The notes under the pieces were generated by a model, which had not been told where the DNA came from, searched no databases, and worked only from the letters and a program-made list of their open reading frames with translations. From Drechslerella dactyloides (Eukaryota > Ascomycota > Orbiliomycetes > Orbiliales > Orbiliaceae), in NCBI GenBank assembly GCA_020064725.1, contig JAGTWJ010000006.1, forward strand, positions 1,674,001 to 1,738,000: DNA of 64,000 nt, in the 5' to 3' direction. Made by a program: the position numbers and the translations under genes. Of this stretch, positions 57,634 to 64,000 are shown piece by piece (position 1 is the stretch's first letter; every line of letters begins with the position of its first letter).

Positions 57634-59335
57634 AGTGATTGATTTCGGCGATACTATGGTACTAGACGTGTCGTCTAACAAAAACTTGCAACAAGATCGT
57701 GTAAGATTTGTATAGATTTATAGATCTCTGGAATGATTGTTTAGGCGCTTGGTGATGGATACTTTTTTTGTGACATGAGGCGACAGAGACACTCAGTATT
57801 TATAAATCCCCATGACCCTACAACATGGCGTAGGCCGAGGGACGGTTCATGATAGCGGTGGGCTCGAGCCGCTCAGCTGGAGCCTCACATTCCCAACGGA
57901 AGGGCAGTGCAAGAGCAATCACCTCGCTTCGCGAATTCATTGCCGTTGCATCGCATAAGGCATTCAGGGCCTCAATACCACTTAGTATTCAGGGACCTTT
58001 TACGTACTCTGCGCTAAAATCGGGGTTAGTGTATTGGCGACTTGACCGCCGGCGTCTTAGCGAGGTGCCAGGAAAATTAGGTAGCACTTTGGACCTGCAG
58101 TTCCCCATGGCACTCTGGCTTACCGGACGAGTTCTCCATCATGTAGGGCTGATTCTGCAGACTTCTGCATAACTTGGCCGCAATTTTGGGTGATCTCAGC
58201 CTGCCGAATTCCCCGAGTGCCCTTGAGTGGAACCACTTTCTATGCATCTCGCAAGTCGTGGCTCCAAATCGGGTGGCATTCTGCGAGCTTATGATCCGAA
58301 ACGCGCCGCGCATGACTCGGTTTTCCAAATTTACGACCGGAGGTGCCCGAGAACCTTATTGTTCACTGCTCGGCGATAGCTATGCATATGCCCGAGGGAA
58401 TATTCTAGGCGACATCTCAAGTTGGTTAGATTCTGCGAGGTCGAGGTGGTATTCGCACCGCCTGCTCACGCAGGTAATGAACACAGGACAACATCACGAC
58501 GAATTATCATCGTAGTGCTCGTAACACCCTGCTTCCAACTCCGAAGCTAACATCGGTCGTGTGCGAGCTCAGTGCATGCAGCTTATCGGAAAAGGGTTGA
58601 GTTCATGAGACTATCTCAGATACGGATAACCGAGGAACTAATTAAGAAAGAAGCCGCTAGGCTTCAACAAATGTTGTTCCACTATTGGTTTTCAGCGCTA
58701 TATAGGCCGCTCCGTATTAGTGATATTCTTTGATCAAAATATGGACAATAACCTCATCAATCGCGGTTCGAATGCTGAGTCTATAAGAAAATACTCCGTA
58801 TGAAGCAACAGATTCCTATAGCCAGTGTTCTCTCGGCCTTCTGCTTCTGCTCTCCTTTATCATGGGGCTCTTCGAATGTTTAAATTGAACTCTTTATAAT
58901 TTATTTGAGATGGGTCTTGACGAAGGCGTCCGGCTTACGAGACAAGTTCTTGATATCATAGACTGAATATATTCGTGCAGGTCACTAAAGATATGTGATA
59001 TATCTTGGCTTTTGGAAATATCGCATGCGCGCACCGCTTGAACCAATCTACTACTAGGCTGTGTTCTCCGGCTGATTGTGGGCGGCTTGACAACCTGGCT
59101 TAATTGTTTGTCATACAGTTTCTCATCGGCTTTCTGACTTGCGTCATAAATGTCCTAACCCTGAGGTTCCCGCCATCTTTAATGTCCATTCGATGTTATC
59201 TATACTACTGGAGCATCAGTTCGTCTTTTTGACGAATTTTACACAAGGCGGCAGAGCTGGTGTTGATTTTCAGAGTCCTCGGATATTCGGCACCACCGCG
59301 ATGTTCCTCAGCTTCTAGGCATGCTTGTGTTTCGG

Positions 59336-59364
59336 CTGGAAAAGGGCGGGTTTTGTTACGAGAA
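59336..59364 (+). repeat. Partial copy of the hairpin repeat
   Basis: CTGGAAAAGGGCGGG followed by TTTTGTTACGAGAAC matches the right arm of the copies at 37231 and 49721 with a few substitutions. The left arm is not seen nearby. Confidence 0.5.
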
Positions 59365-60076
59365 CTGGTCTAGCGCTTCTTAGAATTTCGGCGTTCTCAT
59401 ACACCTACATGTACAGCATGCTATACAGGTTGATTTAATCTCGAGGTCGGTCGGCCATTGCGAGCTCGAAGAGACCTACGGGAAGTCTTTGCTATTTAGA
59501 TGTATGTGCATACAGTATGTACACCTTTTGGCAGCGCTGTCGAGGGGTGGCCCTATTTAAAGTAGCTTTCCGCCCATTTTGTAGGCGTCTTGGCGGCTTG
59601 AACTGAAAGGAATTCCGCATTTGACTGCGGAAATGTCATGGTCCGGTTTAGTCCTGGTCTCGTATTTCTTTTCCATGTACCGCCTAGTCCGAACCACTGT
59701 GCTTTACCCCTGCCAGCAAAGGCCTCGGCAATATTTGGCCTTCTGGGCCTCGCAGCAATGCCCCTCGTTTATACCGGGACGCTGGCAGTCTTTTAGCGAC
59801 TTCAATATGTCGCTTCCAGTTGGAGGGATTGGGCTCAGCGGTACGAAGGCTATCTGGTGATCTAGGCTCCCATCCTCTCCGGTCCGGTTGGGGGTCTTAC
59901 GACAAGCACAATTGCAACGGCTCGGATGCCTAACGCAGTGAGAAGAGAAATATTATGTTCAATTATATTTCTCTTGGGGCAATAAGTTTATCTATACTGA
60001 AGACCGCATGCATAGCTCGAGTTCAGTAAACGTATACCGCGGCGCAGCTCCAAAAGATCCTGGTCGTCGCGTGAGA

Positions 60077-60102
60077 GTACGTGTACACGCGTGTACACGT
60101 AC
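60077..60102. repeat. 26-bp perfect palindrome, alternating purine-pyrimidine
   Basis: Half-site GTACGTGTACACG is followed directly by its reverse complement. The sequence alternates purine and pyrimidine almost throughout, which favours cruciform or Z-DNA. It lies about 500 bp before the PTEN start codon. Confidence 0.7.
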
Positions 60103-60604
60103 AACTGGCGATGTTTACTTGTGTGATTAGAAAAGCGTTGATGCCCAGAAATGTTGGTCTCGGATGCCGCACGGCTCCTGAGATCGGAGTTCGGAAGGCG
60201 CTGATGCAGGTCTCGGATAGAAACAGCCCGATCTGAATGAGGCGGTGGTGGCGGCAACGTAAGCGATCGCGAGGTGACGTCAGCCGAGGAGTGGCGGTGC
60301 GTCTTTCAGTCTGATGTTCGATGTTCAGCCCTTTCGGCCTTCTTATTTGTATCTCTTGGCTATTACTACATCATCTCCAATACCAAGAACCTCGCATTGG
60401 GCGACTAACTCATGGCATTATAGCAGTAACAGACCTCCGCCGTCCCCCCGATAGTTCCTGGAGACCCGGGACTTGCATGCTCGAATGTAAGTCGGTCCCT
60501 AGCTAACAGGCTTCTTGCATATCCAAACTGAATGTCCGTCTGATACTCTCTTCGTAGACATTCCGGCCTTCATTACTCGCACTATCGTATACATCCTTGA
60601 AAGC

Positions 60605-62634
60605 ATGGTTAGTACGGCCCACTAATCTTCAGCTGTGGTCTTTATACTTACAAGAACATCGACAGGCACATATACTTCGTCAAATTGTCGCCGGGCCGCG
60701 CATTAAACATCCGGAGACCGGGCTGGATCTCGTCTATGTCACCGATAACAGTCAGTCTAGGCCCTGCCTCCAACTCGCCTCTTCGGCCGTGTGCTCACAT
60801 TCCGTCTGAAAATACAGTTATCGCGATGTCCATGCCCGCCGCCTCGGGACCGAAGATGTACTATCGAAACCCCCTCCACAAGGTCGTCGAATTTCTCGAC
60901 AAGGAGCATGATGGTGACTGGGCTGTTTGGGAATTCCGGGCTGAGGGAACCGGCTACGACGACGCTGCCTTCTACAACCGCGTATTCCATTCCCCGTGGC
61001 CGGACCACCATCCTCCGCCATTCGCGCTGATTCCGAATATCATGGCCTCGATGCGTAACCACCTAAAGCAATCTCCAAAAAAAGTTGCCGTCGTCCATTG
61101 CAAAGCTGGCAAAGGGCGTACTGGCACTGTTACCTGCTCCTACTTGATCTCGGAAGAGGGCTGGTCGAAAGAGGACGCACTTGAGCGCTTCACTAAGAAG
61201 CGCATGCGGCCTCAATTCGGCGCGGGAGTCTCAATACCCTCACAATTGCGGTATGTCGATTACGTCGCACAGTGGGTCTCGCCAAAATACAACAAAATAT
61301 ATGTCGAGCGATCCATCGAGATTGCTGAGGTGCACGTGTGGGGTTTGCGCGAGAACGTCAAGATTGCGATTCTTGGCTACGTCGACGAAGGGAAGACGAT
61401 CAAGAACTTCCACAGCTTTACGAAAGAGGAGAAGGTGCTTGTCGATGCAGACGCGGACCAGAATAGCCAGATGGTGATATACAAACCGGAGAAGCGGGTG
61501 ATCCTGCCCACGAACGACGTGTGTATCGACTTGGAGAAGCGGACCAAGGCCGCAGCTGGTTGGACATTTGTACGCCTATACTAATCTCTGACTTAATAAT
61601 CTCAACCGACGCTAATGGGTATTTTTCTATAGGTTTCAGCGTTAGCACACTGCTGGTGGAATTGCTACTTTGAAGGCGACGGCGCCGCGACTACCTCCGG
61701 TGTTTTCACCCAGGACTGGGACAAAATGGACGGGCTTAAAGGCACCCTAAAAAAGGGCATCCGTATCTTTGATAAGATTCAAATCGTCTGGAAGGTAGTT
61801 GAGGGTCTCGAATCGCATACGATCAAGGAGCCCAATCCCGATGAGCCCGTCGAGGGCACAAATAAAGCTAGCGAAGATCGCGGTGAGAACACCGAGATGG
61901 ACCCGCTCAGCCACCGCGATCTTGGTCTACGACCTGTCGGACGAGATGATGAGGCCACAAGCTTCGATCTGTCCCTTTCGGCCTCAAATCCAGGTAGCCT
62001 GACCAGCAGCGTCCAAGACCTAGTCTTAAAAGATAAGGAGGATGCGGAGAGGGAGTATAGAGGGGATGCAGCGTCAGACAACGTCTCAGTGGGGGACTCA
62101 ATCCGCCCGAGTGAATCAGCATCAGCAGTTGGGAGTGGAGATTCCATGAGCACAGTGGGAGCGACACGGATGGCTTCGAAAGATAAAGATGGATCACTCT
62201 CTTCCCCATCGACTGCGAACTGGACGACTAGCGACTCCTCGATGGATACGACTATCAATAGCGGCACAGGTGAGCCATTGGTTGTTCAACAAACGTTATC
62301 TCCAGAGCCTATGGACCCTCGCACAAATGAACAACATAACCGTGGAACGAGCGTACCAACAATAACGACAACCCCCCCAGCGGCAAGCCCGACGGACGGA
62401 TCGACGCCAAAGCCTCTAGCCCCCTCTTCGACAGCACCGGCGTTAGTGACAGAACAAGGGACCACCGCGACAGTAACGCCGGTTGATGGCTCGTCAAGCC
62501 CACCCAAAAGAATCATAACCGCACAGACGGGCAACAGCGAAGCCTTCGTATCATCAGAACCAGAGCGGGATGCGCTGCTACATAACCGCGTGGGGAAGCT
62601 AGTCCACGATGAGCCAAATGAGATGGCCAATTGA
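60605..62634 (+). CDS. tep1: PTEN-type phosphatidylinositol-3,4,5-trisphosphate 3-phosphatase (Tep1)
   Basis: Model: join(60605..60607, 60666..60750, 60818..61569, 61633..62634), 613 aa. The start codon stands alone at the end of exon 1 (ATG|GTTAGT). Exon 2 gives AHILRQIVAGPRIKH and VYVTDN, spliced in phase 1 to IIAMSMPA, the pattern of PTEN N-termini. Catalytic motifs: WPD with Asp92 and HCKAGKGRTG with Cys124 and Arg130, the same numbering as human PTEN, which supports the N-terminal model. A C2-like region follows (IEIAEVHVWGLRENVKIAILGY, TFVSALAHCWWNCYF, ending near KGIRIFDKIQIVWKVVE). The last roughly 260 residues are a Ser/Thr/Pro-rich, probably disordered tail. It dephosphorylates PIP3 at the membrane; in fungi the homologue affects development and stress responses. 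Confidence 0.9.
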
Positions 62635-64000
62635 AGCCTCACGCTACAAGTAATAGAGAGTCTACAGCATCGACAAATGCTAATAGCTGTGAGTTATCAT
62701 CGAAGCGCTTATGCTTCAGGTGTTGGTAAGTTACTGGTGTGTACAATTATTATTCATTCTTTATGGTTTTGCATGTAAGGTACGAGTGGTCCTACTTAGG
62801 ATTCGGTTTTGTTTTGCGGGACGTTGGTGTTCTTGGGATTCTCTTGAGGTGTTTTAACAAGACGATTGTATTCTTTCGTTATCACTGCATCAGAATAGCC
62901 TGTAAGTTAAAAATCAATAGCTAGACAATTCGCACGACATAAGGCAGACAATCACAAACTCCCATTACGTATAATTACCTTATGATGCCGACTATGGGAG
63001 CAACTAGACTATGTGTAGTTGTTCAATGTTACTTACTTACCAAAAAAAAAAAAAAAAAAAACTTCCATGTGGATTGATCAAGTAAGAGCATAACATAGAC
63101 GCCTATCTCATGTATAGTTAAAGTAATACTAGGGATGCATTACTAGGCCTAGGCATACATTGACCTTGGCAAAATGCAGTTAGTTATGTAGACGGAATGT
63201 CAAAAACGTGTCAGTGACCCAGGAATATTTGGGGCACCAAAAATAGAAGCCGATCAGAATTATATAGTAGCCGGATGTATTTGAAAGAAATGTACTACGA
63301 AGTTATATTGACATTGGCGATGCTGTATCCTGTCACATAAAGATTACAAAAGCACTGGCCCTGTACGTATACCCAATACATCACAACAAGTCCAACCTGT
63401 CAGCTGGGTATACAGTATATTTCTTCACTAGCCTTTCATTAATATCTGTGTCTAATTGCATCGCCTGCATTTACAGAAACCGAGACAGCAGTATGAACCA
63501 CCCGACCGAGCCGGTGCCCATAACACCGATACACCCAACATAACCTTGCATGAGGGACAGAGAATCGCCGATTAAATTTCTGCATTTGTTATTGCATGCT
63601 ATCAATCAAGTAAATATTCCCTCGGGAACGATTATGTAATAAAATGTCGGTGATCCGGGGAGTAACGGAACTGCTTGCTTGGTTTCTTGTAGTGATGGGA
63701 AGGTGCAGCCCGTTGACGGCCATTTAATGTTCTCGAAGTAGAGAACGAGGATCATACGAGTGATAGCACAATCGTAGAACAGTTTTCCCTTCGCATCAGG
63801 GTCTGGCAGTGGTGGGGATTTGGTCTGGCACAGCCTCGTAGAGCGTCACATTACAAGTCCAGGTGGACGTTGTGGGTTCGCGGTTTCAAAAGACCTTGAC
63901 GTCCAAGCCTGGAATGGCCAATGAATATTTCGTTTGAAGGAAAATGCTGCTTGGCACCATTTCCTGTTCGATGAATTAATCTTTGGTTTTGGTTGGATCA
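62635..64000. other. Right flank, no supported gene
   Basis: AT-rich sequence without a recognisable gene. A run of 20 A residues lies at 63042-63061. No poly-A-tailed retroelement could be recognised in front of it. A gene starting beyond 64000 cannot be excluded. Confidence 0.5.

Larger units (their letters stand above)
57634..60604. other. Gene-poor 3-kb interval upstream of PTEN
   Basis: No gene is supported. Two adjacent plus-strand frames (57849-58172 and 58174-58515) have no recognised motifs and no splice signals linking them. Fragments of the hairpin repeat family occur at 58932-58946 (GGCTTACGAGACAAG) and 59336-59364. A 26-bp perfect palindrome lies at 60077-60102. The right end must contain the PTEN promoter and non-coding first-exon leader. 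Confidence 0.5.

Noticed and set aside
57849..58515. Two consecutive plus-strand frames that might be one gene
   Set aside because: Different frames with no splice signals between them, and no family resemblance.
58745..58775. tRNA-like T-loop sequence GGTTCGAATGC
   Set aside because: No acceptor stem, anticodon arm or D-loop could be placed in the preceding 80 bases.
32736..60604. Possible biosynthetic or effector gene cluster across the accessory genes
   Set aside because: There is no backbone synthase, transporter or pathway regulator, and the secreted and housekeeping genes are interleaved.
63042..63061. Run of 20 A residues as a possible retroposon tail
   Set aside because: Nothing resembling a reverse transcriptase, SINE head or target duplication was seen around it. 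It is probably a simple homopolymer.

Overview
The window is nuclear DNA of a filamentous ascomycete (Pezizomycotina). Three things support this: short introns of about 50-220 bp with GTATGT/GTAAGT-type donors, CTAAC-type branch sites and (C/T)AG acceptors; a head-to-head pair of chitin synthases with myosin-motor-like heads, a hallmark of filamentous fungi; and plant-wall and secreted proteins typical of the group. I cannot assign genus or species from sequence alone. All multi-exon models were built by hand from splice signals, reading phase and recalled family motifs; none is backed by transcripts.

Layout. 1-3104 holds no recognisable gene. 3105-4199 is a very AT-rich foldback element whose two halves are inverted copies of each other. 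4995-10986 (minus) and 17418-22798 (plus) are the divergent class V and class VI (csmA/csmB-type) chitin synthases, separated by a 6.4-kb non-coding interval. 24465-32010 is a compact housekeeping block on the plus strand: Ctf18 (clamp-loader subunit for sister-chromatid cohesion), an L1-domain ribosome-biogenesis protein and palmitoyl-protein thioesterase. 32736-39548 is an accessory block with two related S8 subtilisin-like secreted proteases in tandem, separated by AT-rich sequence. 40484-47359 is a second housekeeping block: a CTD-kinase cyclin (Ctk2-like), a small conserved membrane protein, mitochondrial ribosomal protein mL44, a mitochondrial rhodanese and an alkaline ceramidase. From 47.4 to 60.6 kb the sequence is gene-poor, with an F-box/LRR-like protein, a PL4 rhamnogalacturonan lyase, a Ser/Thr-rich secreted protein, and copies of a short dispersed inverted repeat. 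PTEN/Tep1 lipid phosphatase lies at 60605-62634.

How they fit together: the chitin synthase pair makes polarised cell wall at hyphal tips. The proteases, the pectin lyase and the Ser/Thr-rich protein are secreted products. The remaining genes are general nuclear or mitochondrial functions with no evident pathway link to one another. I saw no CRISPR array, no convincing tRNA or rRNA gene, and no secondary-metabolite cluster. The most unusual features are the foldback element, the hairpin repeat family (one copy inside a protease intron), a subtilase whose oxyanion Asn is replaced by Gly, the NPF-x-[I/M/V/L]-E-[E/D] repeats in Ctf18, and two genes whose coding part of exon 1 is the start codon alone.
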